Shown here: positions 14,862-24,800 of the stretch, in pieces
Numbering within the stretch: position 1 is the stretch's first letter
Layout: each line of letters begins with the position of its first letter
Source: Candidatus Izimoplasma sp. HR2
GTDB lineage: Bacteria; Bacillota_I; Bacilli_A; Izemoplasmatales; Izemoplasmataceae
Length of the DNA: 35,479 bases
Assembly: GCA_000753575.1 (NCBI GenBank)
Contig: JRFF01000027.1
Span: 1-35,479, forward strand
Reading direction: 5' to 3'
Position numbers and translations under genes: made by a program
The notes under the pieces: generated by a model
What the model was told of the DNA's origin: nothing
Seen by the model: only the letters and a program-made list of their open reading frames with translations
The model's database searches: none

Positions 14862-14890
14862 ATTATAGCACTTCATGAAAGCGTTGTCAA
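14862..14890 (-). promoter_or_regulatory. consensus sigma-A promoter of the sugar operon overlapped by a cre/LacI-type operator
   Basis: Minus strand -35 TTGACA (14885-14890), exactly 17 bases, -10 TATAAT (14862-14867): full consensus. The plus strand of 14876-14889, TGAAAGCGTTGTCA, matches the cre consensus and covers the -35 and most of the spacer, so CcpA or the adjacent LacI protein should repress by blocking RNA polymerase. Confidence 0.9.
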
Positions 14891-14900
14891 TAAATCCGAA

Positions 14901-14924
14901 AAATGTGGAACCGTATTCACATTT
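14901..14924 (-). terminator. terminator of lacI / possible LacI operator
   Basis: AAATGTG(G)AA / TTCACATTT hairpin just past the lacI stop with TTTTTC after it on the minus strand. The same arms recur upstream of lacI (15971-16002), and the copy here sits 10 bases upstream of the operon -35, so an operator role is possible too. Confidence 0.55.
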
Positions 14925-14930
14925 GAACTT

Positions 14931-15911
14931 TTAAGCAGTGTCTCCAGGCTCAAAAAAGACAGGAATTATCTTATCTTCTACTGCTTCTTTATTATAATAA
15001 CTTACGATTATAGAACAAATTGCTTCAGCTATTAATTCTGGTGATTGTCCAATAGAAGTTATCTTTTTACCTAAGTTTAAAAAGCTTCTTCCACCATCAA
15101 ATCCTATTACCTTAACATCTTCAGGAACTCTTTTTCCAGTATGTTCTAGTTCTCTTATTACCGCTGCAGCTGCAGCATCAGATATTGCAAAAATACCATC
15201 AACATCTGAATAATTCTTTAGTAATCCATGTACATACTCAGCACTTACTATATAGTCACCTAAAGGGTACTCAATATTTATAACATCATTAATCCCAATT
15301 GAATTTAAATAATTATTAAATCCAAGACGTCTATTGGTTACTTCTGTAATTACCGGTGATGCATCACCTTGTGCATCATCCCCAATGAACATAAATTTCT
15401 TACATCCTAATTCAAGTAATTTCTTAGCAGCCATTTCTCCACCACCATAGTTATCACTTGCTACAAATGGTACACCTTCAAATCTTCTATCAAAAGATAC
15501 TACAGGTTTACTTTTATCGATCAATGAATCTACATCGTTATTTGTTAGTAAAATAACTGCATCAACTCTATTATTTTTAAGCATTTCAAGATAAACAATT
15601 TCTTTAGCTATTTGTTCACTTGAATTACATATCATTAATTTATATCCATGTTCAAAAAGTTCTGCTTCAACAAAATATAATAATTCACCAAAGAATAAAT
15701 GTGTACTATTAGGTAAGATAAACGCAACAATATTATTTTGTTGTAAAGTCATGCTTCTAGCTATTTCATTAGGTACATAATCAATTTCTTTAATTACTTT
15801 TTCTACTTTTTCTCTTGTCTCTCTTTTAACATATCCTGAGTTATTTATAACTCTAGAAACAGTAGCAATACCTACTCCAGCTTTTAAAGCAACATCTTTA
15901 ATATTTGCCAT
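14931..15911 (-). CDS. LacI/GalR-family transcriptional regulator
   Basis: Repressor of 326 residues. The N-terminal LacI HTH is clear (NIKDVALKAGVGIATVSRVIN, residues 3-23) with hinge helix VPNEIARSMT. The periplasmic-binding-like effector domain starts with NNIVAFILPNSTHLFFGELL and includes AISDAAAAAVI and DVKVIGFDGG. The start is ATG 15911 with GAAGGAT; an upstream in-frame GTG is less likely. Its -10 is TATAAT (15943-15948) with a poor -35, so expression is probably modest. Lying directly upstream of and in the same direction as the sugar operon, it probably controls it; the inducer is unknown. Confidence 0.93.
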   Translation of the reverse strand: MANIKDVALKAGVGIATVSRVINNSGYVKRETREKVEKVIKEIDYVPNEIARSMTLQQNNIVAFILPNSTHLFFGELLYFVEAELFEHGYKLMICNSSEQIAKEIVYLEMLKNNRVDAVILLTNNDVDSLIDKSKPVVSFDRRFEGVPFVASDNYGGGEMAAKKLLELGCKKFMFIGDDAQGDASPVITEVTNRRLGFNNYLNSIGINDVINIEYPLGDYIVSAEYVHGLLKNYSDVDGIFAISDAAAAAVIRELEHTGKRVPEDVKVIGFDGGRSFLNLGKKITSIGQSPELIAEAICSIIVSYYNKEAVEDKIIPVFFEPGDTA

Positions 15912-15970
15912 ATTTATCCTTCTTTCATACACTATTAATTTTATTATATCTTAAAAAAGAGAAAATAAAA

Positions 15971-16002
15971 AGAGAAATGTGGAAACAGTTCCACATTTCT
16001 CT
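15971..16002 (-). terminator. strong terminator after the SBF transporter; arms also resemble a LacI-type operator
   Basis: Perfect 14-bp stem AGAGAAATGTGGAA with a four-base loop, followed on the minus strand by TTTTTATTTT. It is 12 bases past the transporter stop and about 60 bases upstream of lacI. It shares the AAATGTGGAA arm with the hairpin at 14901-14924. Confidence 0.88.
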
Positions 16003-16013
16003 TTTATCTTAAA

Positions 16014-16970
16014 TTATGCAGCTTTAAATAAGTATTTAGTAACCTTTACATTCCAAGCTGCGATTTGTACTTGAAGTACATAAGATATCGCAATTAGTAA
16101 TGCCGCTATTCCTGCATCAGGAAATGTTGATAGTATAATTGCTAAAGCTAGCGATAAATTTCTAATTAATGTCCCATTAACCATAGCTATACCATCAGCT
16201 CTATTAAATAACAATCTTGCAGTTAATACACTAATAATAAGCATAATAGCATAAAAGACAATAAGAGGTACAATTATATCAAATAATATAGATGGATTAT
16301 TAACTAATAATTCAGCTTTAAGTGACATTGCTACAAATAATATTATTACAACAAAGAATGTTGAAAATAACGGAAATACAGGTTTTATTTTTTTCTTGAA
16401 AGTTTCCATTCCATATTTATTAATAATAGTTTTTTGTGTAAAGAATGCAGCTATCAAAGGTATAAATATAATAATAAGTATTTGAATCATAATATCTTTA
16501 ACAGGAACATCAACTTCTGCTCCTAAAAAGAATGTTATATAGAATGGTGAAAGGAATGCTCCAAGTAATAATCCAAATATTACCATTCTAATTGCTTCAT
16601 TAATATTTCCTTTTGCCATTACAGTCCAACTAATTGTCATACCACTTGTTGGTAGTAATCCAATTAACAATAATCCTAATCTTAAATATGTTTGATCTTT
16701 AAAGAAAATATAACCAATCCCATAAGCAATTAACGGGAATATAATAAAGTTTAGTATCTGTGTTGTAGCTTGTAATTTATAATTAGCTTTTTGTTTAAAA
16801 GAATTAAAGTCTAAAGTGACAAGCATTGGATACACAAGCATAAACGTTAAAGGTAAAATTAAACTTTTAAACCAATCTACTTCAAAGTTATAACCAACAA
16901 TAATTCCTAAAGTTATCGAAACAAAGATAGTTCCAATTAAATGGTTCTTAACAAATTTTAGTAATTTCAT
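16014..16970 (-). CDS. SBF/BASS-superfamily transporter (bile acid:Na+ symporter / ACR3-like)
   Basis: Integral membrane protein of 318 residues with about ten predicted helices, starting from a basic N-terminus (KLLKFVKNH). The pattern is that of the bile acid:sodium symporter/arsenite ACR3 superfamily: helix-breaking LLPTSGMTISWTVMAKGN in helix 4 and FLRNL-like TLIRNLSLALAI in helix 9, the two crossing segments that form the Na+/substrate site. ACR3's diagnostic cysteine (in IARCIAMV) is absent: PTSGMTIS stands there, so arsenite export is unlikely. Substrate unknown. It is monocistronic with its own promoter, and a GCGCGC-centred palindrome upstream is shared with the peroxide-stress operon. 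SD AGGAG (AATAGGAGACT) is 10 bases upstream. Confidence 0.85.
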   Translation of the reverse strand: MKLLKFVKNHLIGTIFVSITLGIIVGYNFEVDWFKSLILPLTFMLVYPMLVTLDFNSFKQKANYKLQATTQILNFIIFPLIAYGIGYIFFKDQTYLRLGLLLIGLLPTSGMTISWTVMAKGNINEAIRMVIFGLLLGAFLSPFYITFFLGAEVDVPVKDIMIQILIIIFIPLIAAFFTQKTIINKYGMETFKKKIKPVFPLFSTFFVVIILFVAMSLKAELLVNNPSILFDIIVPLIVFYAIMLIISVLTARLLFNRADGIAMVNGTLIRNLSLALAIILSTFPDAGIAALLIAISYVLQVQIAAWNVKVTKYLFKAA

Positions 16971-17005
16971 ATATATAGTCTCCTATTTCTTTTCATATTA
17001 CTTCC

Positions 17006-17034
17006 ATTCTACAAAAAAACATATATAAAAACAA
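17006..17034 (-). promoter_or_regulatory. promoter of the SBF transporter
   Basis: Minus strand -35 TTGTTT (17029-17034), 17 bases, -10 TAGAAT (17006-17011), 35 bases upstream of the ATG. Confidence 0.6.
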
Positions 17035-17046
17035 CTTAAATGTACT

Positions 17047-17069
17047 ATTTGTTTGCGCGCGAACTAAAT
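17047..17069. promoter_or_regulatory. GCGCGC-centred near-palindrome, second copy of the 5984-6007 operator
   Basis: On the minus strand ATTTAGTTCGCG followed by CGCAAACAAAT: identical to the first copy except one substitution and one missing base. It is located 13 bases upstream of the transporter -35. Confidence 0.65.
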
Positions 17070-17098
17070 TTCTAATTAGTATAATAAATAAGAAAAGA

Positions 17099-17129
17099 AA
17101 ACCTCAATAAATGACAATTATTGAGGTTT
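17099..17129 (-). terminator. terminator of the Ca2+ ATPase gene
   Basis: Inverted repeat AAACCTCAATAA/TTATTGAGGTTT, seven-base loop, followed on the minus strand by TCTTTTCTTATT. Confidence 0.8.
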
Positions 17130-17133
17130 AATA

Positions 17134-19809
17134 TTATTTAAATAACTTAGCTAATTCTCCACCAAATAATGGAATAAATCCTAGTCCTAATGCGAGTGCA
17201 AAGTTAGTAAAAGTTAAATCGATATCAGTTCTAAATATTGTGTTAATACCTGGTACAAATACTACAACTAGTAATAAAGAAAGTCCAAATATTACTGAGT
17301 AGTTAACCCATTTATTTTCAAATATTTTCATTTTAAAAATAGTAATATCTTCACTTCTAGCAGAGTAAGTTCTTAATAACTCACCAGTAATTATTGTAAT
17401 AAATGCGAATGTACTACCTAGCTGCATCATTAAATCTTTTGCAGCATTAGTATCAGTCATTGTACCATATAGTTCTTCTCCAAATACATATCTACCTAAA
17501 TAGAATGAAGTAAGTACTGCGATAGCTAAAAATACTGATTGGAATCCAATTGCTAGACCCATTTTTTTATCAACTATAGAAGCATGAGGATCTATTGGAG
17601 CTTTATCCATAATTCCTGCTTCTTTCTTTTCAAGTCCAAGCGCAAACGCTGGGAATGAATCAGTAACTAAATTTATCCATAAGATTTGAATAGCAAATAG
17701 CGGGCTACCCCATCCTAGTAACATAGCGATAAAGATAAGTAATACTTCACCAACATTACAACTTACTAAATATCCAACAAACTTTCTAATATTAGAATAT
17801 ATTACTCTACCTTCTTCTACAGCTTCAACTATAGTTGTAAAGTTATCATCCATTAACACCATATCCGCAGCTTCTTTAGAAACATCAGTTCCCGTAATAC
17901 CCATAGCTACTCCAATATTTGCTTGTTTTAAAGCTGGTGCGTCATTTACTCCGTCACCAGTCATACTACTTATTTCACCAGTTTCTTGAAGTGCTTTTAC
18001 AATCATAACTTTATGATTAGGTGAAACTCTAGCAAAGACATTAGTTGTTCTAACCATATCTAAAAATTCAGGATAACTTAATTTATCTATTTCTTCTCCA
18101 CTTAAAGCTGTTGTTCCTTCACCAAGTATTCCAAGTTCAGTCCCAATAGCCATTGCGGTAATCTTATGATCACCAGTGATCATAACAACTCTCATACCTG
18201 CTTTATGACATATTTTAATTGCTTCTTTAACTTCTTCACGTGGTGGATCTATAATTCCAGTTAAACCTACAAATACTAAATCATTTTCTTCTTTAGTAAC
18301 ATCTTCATATTTATCTAATACTTTAAATGCAAATCCTAAAACACGTAACGCAGATCTTGCCATTCCTTGATTAGCAATTTCTACAGTTCTTATATACTTA
18401 TCAGTAATAGCAAGTACTTCTCCATTACTATAATAGTATTTACATTGTTTTAATAATTGATCAGGTGCTCCTTTTGTATATAATTGAAGTTCTCCATCTA
18501 TTTCATGAACAGTACTCATCAACTTACGATCACTATCAAATGGGAATTCATCAACTCTTTTATATTTAGTTTTAATCTCTTTTTGCATTATACCTTTTTT
18601 AGCAGCCAAAGTTACTAAAGCAAGTTCAGTAGGATCTCCAATTAATGAATCTCCACTAATACTTGAATCATTACATAACACACCTATTTCTACTAGTTTA
18701 GAAATATTTGGATTATCTTTTTTTATTTCTCCTTTGAAACTATATCTAGACCCAGTAACTTCTACCATTATATTATTATCAAACACTCTAGTTACAACCA
18801 TTTTATTTTGAGTTAAAGTTCCTGTCTTATCACTAGAAATTACTGTAGTACTTCCTAGTGTTTCAACTGCGCTTAACTCTTTAACTATCGCATTTTTATC
18901 TGCCATTTTTCTCATTCCTATTGCGAGAACTACAGTAATAACTGTTGGTAACCCTTCAGGAATAGCAGCTACAGCGAGCGATACACTAATAAGGAATAGA
19001 TCTAGTAAGTCCATACCATATAATAGTCCTACACCAAATATAATAACTACAACAGCAACGCTTATCATCCCAAGTAATTTACCTAGTTTATCTATTTTCT
19101 TTTGAAGAGGAGTTAACTCCTCTTCAACTTCATTTAATAAAGTAGCGATATTACCAATTTCAGTATCCATACCAGTACTAACTACAATACCAGTAGCTCT
19201 ACCATAAGTTACAATAGTACTCATATATCCCATATTTAATCTATCACCAATCGGAGTTGGTTCAGATAACTTAACTGAATCATCTTTTTCAACAGGTACT
19301 GATTCACCTGTTAAAGCTGACTCATCTATTTTTAAGTTTATTACTTCAATTAATCTAATATCTGCGGGCATATAATCTCCTGCTTCTATCATTACAATAT
19401 CTCCAGGAACTAACTCGCTAGAATCAATACTTTCAAGTTCACCATCTCTAAGCACTTTAGCACTTGGAGCACTTAAGCTTTTAAGCGCAGAAACTGCGTT
19501 ACTAGCTTTTCTTTCTTGAAAAACACTTAAACTAATATTTAAGATTACTATTACTACAATGAATAACCCTTCAGTAAAATGCCCTGAAGCGATGATACTT
19601 ACTGTAGCAGCGATTAGTAGCAATATATTTAAGAACTGTGTAAGTTCTTTGATAATCATCTTAAAGATTGATTTTTGCCCTTTTTCAAGAAGCTTATTTT
19701 CTCCATACTTAGCTCTATGTAATTCTACTTGACTAGAACTAAGGCCTTTATCAACTTCAACATTAAATCCTTTTAATAATTCTTTTACATCAACTGTGTA
19801 ATTCGTCAT
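17134..19809 (-). CDS. P-type Ca2+-transporting ATPase (SERCA-like, type IIA)
   Basis: Exports Ca2+ from the cytoplasm at the cost of ATP. It has 891 residues in standard order: N-terminal cation ATPase domain, TGES (167-170, actuator), PEGL with E285 in M4, phosphorylation D327 in DKTGTLT, nucleotide domain, GDGVNDAPA hinge and C-terminal helices. Ca2+ ligands of SERCA are kept: E309 equivalent E285, N768/E771 as CNVGE in M5, and N796/T799/D800 as NLVTD in M6. This favours SERCA/YloB-type over plasma-membrane pumps, which lack the M5 Glu. Start ATG with AAAGGGTGAT. It is divergently transcribed from serine dehydratase. Confidence 0.94.
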   Translation of the reverse strand: MTNYTVDVKELLKGFNVEVDKGLSSSQVELHRAKYGENKLLEKGQKSIFKMIIKELTQFLNILLLIAATVSIIASGHFTEGLFIVVIVILNISLSVFQERKASNAVSALKSLSAPSAKVLRDGELESIDSSELVPGDIVMIEAGDYMPADIRLIEVINLKIDESALTGESVPVEKDDSVKLSEPTPIGDRLNMGYMSTIVTYGRATGIVVSTGMDTEIGNIATLLNEVEEELTPLQKKIDKLGKLLGMISVAVVVIIFGVGLLYGMDLLDLFLISVSLAVAAIPEGLPTVITVVLAIGMRKMADKNAIVKELSAVETLGSTTVISSDKTGTLTQNKMVVTRVFDNNIMVEVTGSRYSFKGEIKKDNPNISKLVEIGVLCNDSSISGDSLIGDPTELALVTLAAKKGIMQKEIKTKYKRVDEFPFDSDRKLMSTVHEIDGELQLYTKGAPDQLLKQCKYYYSNGEVLAITDKYIRTVEIANQGMARSALRVLGFAFKVLDKYEDVTKEENDLVFVGLTGIIDPPREEVKEAIKICHKAGMRVVMITGDHKITAMAIGTELGILGEGTTALSGEEIDKLSYPEFLDMVRTTNVFARVSPNHKVMIVKALQETGEISSMTGDGVNDAPALKQANIGVAMGITGTDVSKEAADMVLMDDNFTTIVEAVEEGRVIYSNIRKFVGYLVSCNVGEVLLIFIAMLLGWGSPLFAIQILWINLVTDSFPAFALGLEKKEAGIMDKAPIDPHASIVDKKMGLAIGFQSVFLAIAVLTSFYLGRYVFGEELYGTMTDTNAAKDLMMQLGSTFAFITIITGELLRTYSARSEDITIFKMKIFENKWVNYSVIFGLSLLLVVVFVPGINTIFRTDIDLTFTNFALALGLGFIPLFGGELAKLFK

Positions 19810-19826
19810 AATATCACCCTTTCATC

Positions 19827-19855
19827 ATTATACTATACATTCACTTTAAAGTTAA
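19827..19855 (-). promoter_or_regulatory. promoter of the Ca2+ ATPase gene
   Basis: Minus strand -35 TTAACT (19850-19855), 17 bases, -10 TATAAT (19827-19832), 17 bases before the ATG. Confidence 0.6.
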
Positions 19856-19877
19856 ATTAAATATATTACAACTTAGG

Positions 19878-19905
19878 TAGACAAATCCTAATCTTTTGTT
19901 ACAAT
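19878..19905 (+). promoter_or_regulatory. promoter of L-serine dehydratase
   Basis: -35 TAGACA (19878-19883), 16 bases, -10 TACAAT (19900-19905), about 40 bases before the ATG at 19946. Confidence 0.5.
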
Positions 19906-19945
19906 ACAATTGAGTGAAATTATTATATATATAAGGATTGATATT

Positions 19946-21181
19946 ATGAGATCAATAAGAGAACTTTACAAAATAGGAAATGGACCATCAAGCTCCCATA
20001 CAATGGGACCAAAAAAAGCTTGTGAACTTGTAAGAGATGAGTATAACGCAGAGCGCTATTTAGTTAAACTATATGGCTCTTTAAGTATGACAGGTAAAGG
20101 CCATTTAACTGATAAAGTTATTAGAAGAACATTAAATAATGTTGAAGTAATATTCAGTCAAGAAACTATAACTGAACATCCTAATACATTAGATTTCTTT
20201 ATGTATAATGGAGAAATTCCAATAGGCTATGAACGCTTTTATAGTATTGGTGGGGGAGTAGTTAGAAGACAAGGTGAAAACCCTAAAGAAATTATAAATA
20301 TTTATCCACATAAATATTTTAAAGAAATAAGGGATTACTGTGAAGAAAATAAGATGGAACTTCATGATTATGTATATAAATATGAAGATGATTCTTTTAA
20401 AGATTATTTAAGATTAATTTGGAAAACAATGGCTAAGTCTGTTGATGACGGACTTGTTACATCGGGATTACTACCTGGAATGTTAAATGTTGCAAGAAAA
20501 GCTAAAAGAATTTTAAACAGAGTAAAATTTTCTAGTAGTAGACATGTTAATAAAACGCAATTAGCTTCAGCTTATGCTTACGCAGTAAGTGAAACTAACG
20601 CTAGTGGTGGAGAGATAGTTACTGCACCTACTTGTGGAGCAAGTGGTGTATTACCTGGAGTTTTATATTATGCACAAGAAAAATATAATTACCCTGAAGA
20701 TAAATTCTTAAATGCTTTAGCAACAGCTGGATTAATAGGTAATATAGTTAAACATAATGCCTCTATCAGTGGTGCTGAGGCAGGATGCCAAGCTGAGATT
20801 GGTACTGCCTGTAGTATGGCAGCCGCTGCTGTATCTGTTTTGATGGAGAATGATATGGATACTTTAGAATGTGCTGCAGAAATCGCAATGGAACATCATC
20901 TAGGTTTAACTTGTGATCCTATAAGAGGATATGTTCAAGTACCATGTATTGAAAGAAATGGCGTTGCAGCTATGCGTGCAATTAATGCCGCTGAACTATC
21001 TGAACTTATTGGAGAAAATAGAAAAATATCATTTGATATGGTAGTTGAAACAATGCTTCAAACTGGAAAGGATTTAAAAGAGAGTTACCGAGAAACAGCT
21101 GAAGCAGGACTCGCAGCTTATTATAAAAATATTCAGATTCAAAAAAACTATATTAAGAAAACAGAAAACAATTCTAACTAG
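19946..21181 (+). CDS. sdaA: L-serine dehydratase (single-chain, [4Fe-4S])
   Basis: Iron-sulfur enzyme that deaminates L-serine to pyruvate and ammonia. It is a fused beta-alpha chain of 411 residues (Bacillus uses separate SdaAB/SdaAA; E. coli uses one chain of ~454). The beta part has GNGPSSSHTMGP at its start and the GGG segment; the alpha part has TCGASGVLPG, SISGAEAGCQAEIGTACSMAAA, and LGLTCDPIRGYVQVPCIERN. The cysteines in GCQ, LTC and VPC match the three cluster ligands of SdaA, including the 11-residue spacing of the last pair. I chose ATG 19946 with AAGGAT upstream over a TTG at 19910, which would overlap the promoter region. It ends with the stop codon in the loop of a terminator. 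Confidence 0.94.
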   Translation: MRSIRELYKIGNGPSSSHTMGPKKACELVRDEYNAERYLVKLYGSLSMTGKGHLTDKVIRRTLNNVEVIFSQETITEHPNTLDFFMYNGEIPIGYERFYSIGGGVVRRQGENPKEIINIYPHKYFKEIRDYCEENKMELHDYVYKYEDDSFKDYLRLIWKTMAKSVDDGLVTSGLLPGMLNVARKAKRILNRVKFSSSRHVNKTQLASAYAYAVSETNASGGEIVTAPTCGASGVLPGVLYYAQEKYNYPEDKFLNALATAGLIGNIVKHNASISGAEAGCQAEIGTACSMAAAAVSVLMENDMDTLECAAEIAMEHHLGLTCDPIRGYVQVPCIERNGVAAMRAINAAELSELIGENRKISFDMVVETMLQTGKDLKESYRETAEAGLAAYYKNIQIQKNYIKKTENNSN

Positions 21182-21195
21182 TAGAATTGTTTTTT
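21165..21195 (+). terminator. terminator of sdaA
   Basis: AAAACAATTCTA/TAGAATTGTTTT with a five-base loop, then TT and an A/T run; the TAG stop is in the loop. Confidence 0.85.
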
Positions 21196-21217
21196 ATTAT
21201 TAGAGTATTTGTTTGTG

Positions 21218-21258
21218 AAGAGACCATGATATTTTAATTTTATCATAGTCTCTTTTTT
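21218..21258 (+). terminator. second hairpin with T-run, probable backup terminator
   Basis: AAGAGAC-C-ATGATA pairs with TATCAT-A-GTCTCTT (one mismatch), nine-base loop, followed by TTTT on the plus strand. It sits between sdaA and the convergent surface lipoprotein gene and could serve either direction. Confidence 0.6.
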
Positions 21259-21309
21259 ACTGTCTGTTTTTATTGTAACACTGAATAAAAAAATCCTTTT
21301 ACTCTGTAT

Positions 21310-21834
21310 TTATTCAAAAACTGTTACATATCTTGTTACTGTCTCTATATTTCCTGATGAGTCTTCTGCTGAATATACTATTTCATAAGTTCCAGTTATA
21401 GTTGTATCTACTGTTCCACTAATTATAATTGTAATTATTTCACCTGAATTGTCAGTTGCAATTGCTCCTGAATCTACCCAAGTTCCATTTGCAGTAATAG
21501 AATCTACTCCTTCGTTCAGAGTTATTATAGGCTTAGTTTGATCTACAACGATTACATATCTTGAAATAGTATAATCTTTTTCTTCATAAGTTAGTGAATA
21601 TACAATTTCATATAACCCTAAAGTAGTTTCATCTACAGTACCTGTTGTTGAATCTACATCTACTTTCATATCTTCATATTCAAGCCAAGCTCCAGCGTCT
21701 TCCCATGAAGTATTTATTTCAACTGTATCTTGTCCTCTTCCTAACACAAAAATTCTTTCTTCATCCTTTGTTGGATTACAAGCTGATAGGAGGAAAGTTG
21801 TTAAAATTAATATTCCTAGTAAGTATTTTCTCAT
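21310..21834 (-). CDS. lipoprotein with two bacterial Ig-like (DUF5011-type) domains
   Basis: Surface-anchored lipoprotein of 174 residues: basic start, hydrophobic stretch and lipobox LSAC (C19). Two ~75-residue beta-sandwich domains follow, each ending in the family pattern G-x-Y-x-I-V-Y-S and a D-x-S-G-N-x5-R-Y-V-x-V turn (second domain fully canonical; first ends EKDYTISRYVIVVDQ). The ATG overlaps the giant protein's stop codon (ATGA), with GAAGGTG as SD inside that gene, so the two are translationally coupled. The domains match the last Ig-like domains of its partner. A role in tethering or assembling the large secreted protein is plausible but not shown. Confidence 0.85.
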   Translation of the reverse strand: MRKYLLGILILTTFLLSACNPTKDEERIFVLGRGQDTVEINTSWEDAGAWLEYEDMKVDVDSTTGTVDETTLGLYEIVYSLTYEEKDYTISRYVIVVDQTKPIITLNEGVDSITANGTWVDSGAIATDNSGEIITIIISGTVDTTITGTYEIVYSAEDSSGNIETVTRYVTVFE

Positions 21835-24800
21835 GCTAGAACACCTTCTTCCTCTTGTTTACGATAATATAGTGTTAAATCATTTCCTTCTTCATAAACA
21901 AAGATATATCTTATATAAGTATATTCTTTCTCGTTATGAGAATATGAATATTCAATTGTATATATACCAGCTTCTGATGTATTAATATTATCTGTTCTAC
22001 CTTCACAGTTGGATTCTATATTATTTACAAACACTTTACATGTACCATCAATGAATTCTTCTCCAACTTTGATAGATGTAAGTGCATCTCCTAGCTCAAA
22101 TTCTATTGTTGGATTTAAAGATACTACTGTAACTGCTCTTTTTATTACAGTAATATTTCCACTAGTGTCTTCTGCACTATAAGTAAGGATATAAGTTCCT
22201 GGAGTAGTTGTGTCAACTTCTCCAGTTAATGTAACTATTACATCATCAAAATCTTCATAAGTTATACCAGAATCTATATACAATTCTCCAACCATAACTG
22301 TATCAATATTTGAGTTTAAACTAACTGTTGGTGGTGTAGTATCTTGAATAATAACAGTTCTAAATACTTCACTTAAATTCCCACTTGAGTCTTCAACAGA
22401 GTAAGTTACTAAATAATTTCCTATCTCATCTTGGTCTATTACTAAATCAGTATTTATTACACATTCAGAGTCATAATTGTCAGTGCATGTTGCTGTTGGT
22501 TCTGTATATAACTCTCCAAGTTCTAAAGTAACTTCCTCGCTACCACTTACAATTAATTCTGGAGGAGTTACATCTTTTACAATAATTTCTATTATGAAAG
22601 TTTGCTCATTATTACTATAATCCATAACACTATATGTAACAGTGTATGTTCCTATAGTATCGTAATCCACTAAAATATCATTAACAATAATTGAAACTGT
22701 TAAATCACCATCTACTATATCTATTGCACTTACTCCATCTATATAATCTGGAATATCATCTTCCAAAATGTATTCAATGTCAGTAGCTCCTGTAATTATA
22801 GGATCTGTTGTATCTTCTACTATTACATCAAACTCTCGTGATGTCTCATTTAATGATTCATCTAATAGCTTAACTGTCACTGTATAAATTCCTGGTGTAT
22901 CATAATCTACATTATCTTCTACTTCGACTTTTGATAATACTCCATCACTATTATCTGATTCATTTGTAATCAATGTAGTCCAGTCTATATTAGTTACTCC
23001 TGCTTCTATTGTTTGTTCAATAATTTCATCAAATAATGGAGCTGTTGTATCTTCTACAACTACATTAAACTGTTGTGATATTTCATTTGATGATTCATCT
23101 ACTAACTTAACTATCACTGTGTAAGTCCCTGGTGTGTCATAATCTACATTATCTTCAACTTCGATTTTGCTTAAAGTATCATCACTATTATCTAATTCAT
23201 TTGTGATTAGTGTAGCCCAATCTATATTAGATACTCCTGCTTCTATAGTTTGTTCAGTAATTGTATCAAATGTTGGAGCTGTTGTATCTTCTACTATTAC
23301 ATCAAACTCTTGTGATATTTCATTTAATGATCCATCTGACAACTTAACTATCACTGTATAAGTTCCTGGTGTATCGTAATCTACATTATCTTCTACTTCG
23401 ATTTTGGTTAAAGCATTATCACTATTATCAGATTCATTTGTGATTAGTGTAGCCCAATCTATATCTGATACTCCTGCTTCTATTGTTTGATCTTCAATTG
23501 TATCAAATGTTGGTGCTATTGTATCTTCAACTATCACACTAAATTCTTGTGATGTTTCATTTAATGATTCATCTACTACTTTTACTGTTACTGTATAAGT
23601 TCCTGGTGTATCGTAATCTACATTATCAGTTACTTCTTCTTTAGTTAATGTTCCAGATATATTATCAGACTCATTTGTAATTAATGTAGTCCAGTCTATA
23701 TCAGATACTCCAGCTTCTATTGTTTGATTAATAATATTATCAAATGTAGGAGGAGTTGTATCTTCTACAGTAACAAATATAGTTTGTCCATATGAATTTC
23801 CATATTCATCACCCACTGTAACTGTAACAGCGTATTCTCCTAAAACATTATAGATTACATTATCGTCTTCAGTAACAGTAATTTCACCATCACTATTATC
23901 ACTAGTTTCAGTGATATATGTCGTCCAATCTATATCAGCTGTACCTACTTCTATTGATTGATCATATAATACAGTTGCTTCTGGATGTGTTGTATCTTCA
24001 ACTATCACATTAAATTCTTTTGATGTTTCATTTTGTGATTCATCTACTAATTTTACTGTCACTGTATAAGTTCCTGGTGTATCATAATCCACATTATCGG
24101 TTACTTCTACTTTTGTTAATGGTCCACCACTATCATCAGCCTCATTTATAATTAATGTAGTCCAATCTGTATCTGATACTCCCGCTTCTATTGTTTGTTC
24201 TGTAATTGTATCAAATGTTGGAGGAGTAATATCTTCTACCTCTACATTAAACTCTTGTGATGTTTCATTTAATGATTCATCCACTAACTTAACTGTTACT
24301 GTATAAGTTCCTGGTGTATCGTAATCTACGTTATCAGTTACTTCTACTTTTGTTAAAACTCCATCTGAATTATCAGCTGGATTTATTATATATGTGCTCC
24401 AATCAATGTCTGATACTCCATCATCTATTGATTGATCATCTATTGTATCAAATGTTGGTGCTGTTGTATCTTCAACTTCAACATTAAATGTTTGTGATGT
24501 TTCATTTGAAGATTCATCTACTAATTTAACTGTTACTGTATAAATTTCTGGTGTATCATAATCAATATTGTCTTCTACTTCATATTTTGTGAGTGGCCCG
24601 CCGCTATCATCAGCTTCATTTGTTATCAATGTTATCCAGTCTATATCAGCTACTCCTGCTTCTATTGTTTGTTCAGTAATTGTATTAAATGTTGGAGGGG
24701 TTGTATCATCTACAAGAGTTGTTGAAGCACTTAATTCTCCTGTAGGAATTATAATTTCATTATTGGTAAATGTAAGTGTATCAATAGTAAGTGTTACATC

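Noticed and set aside
16014-16970. ACR3 arsenite exporter
   Set aside because: The ACR3 cysteine motif in helix 4 is absent (PTSGMTIS instead) and there is no ArsR or arsenate reductase gene nearby.
19910-19945. TTG start extending L-serine dehydratase by 12 residues
   Set aside because: It overlaps the probable promoter/start region and lacks an SD; ATG 19946 has AAGGAT and gives the family N-terminus.
22817-24707. Regular repeats suggesting CRISPR
   Set aside because: Units are ~237 bp, in frame and encode Ig-like domains; no short repeat-spacer pattern and no cas genes.
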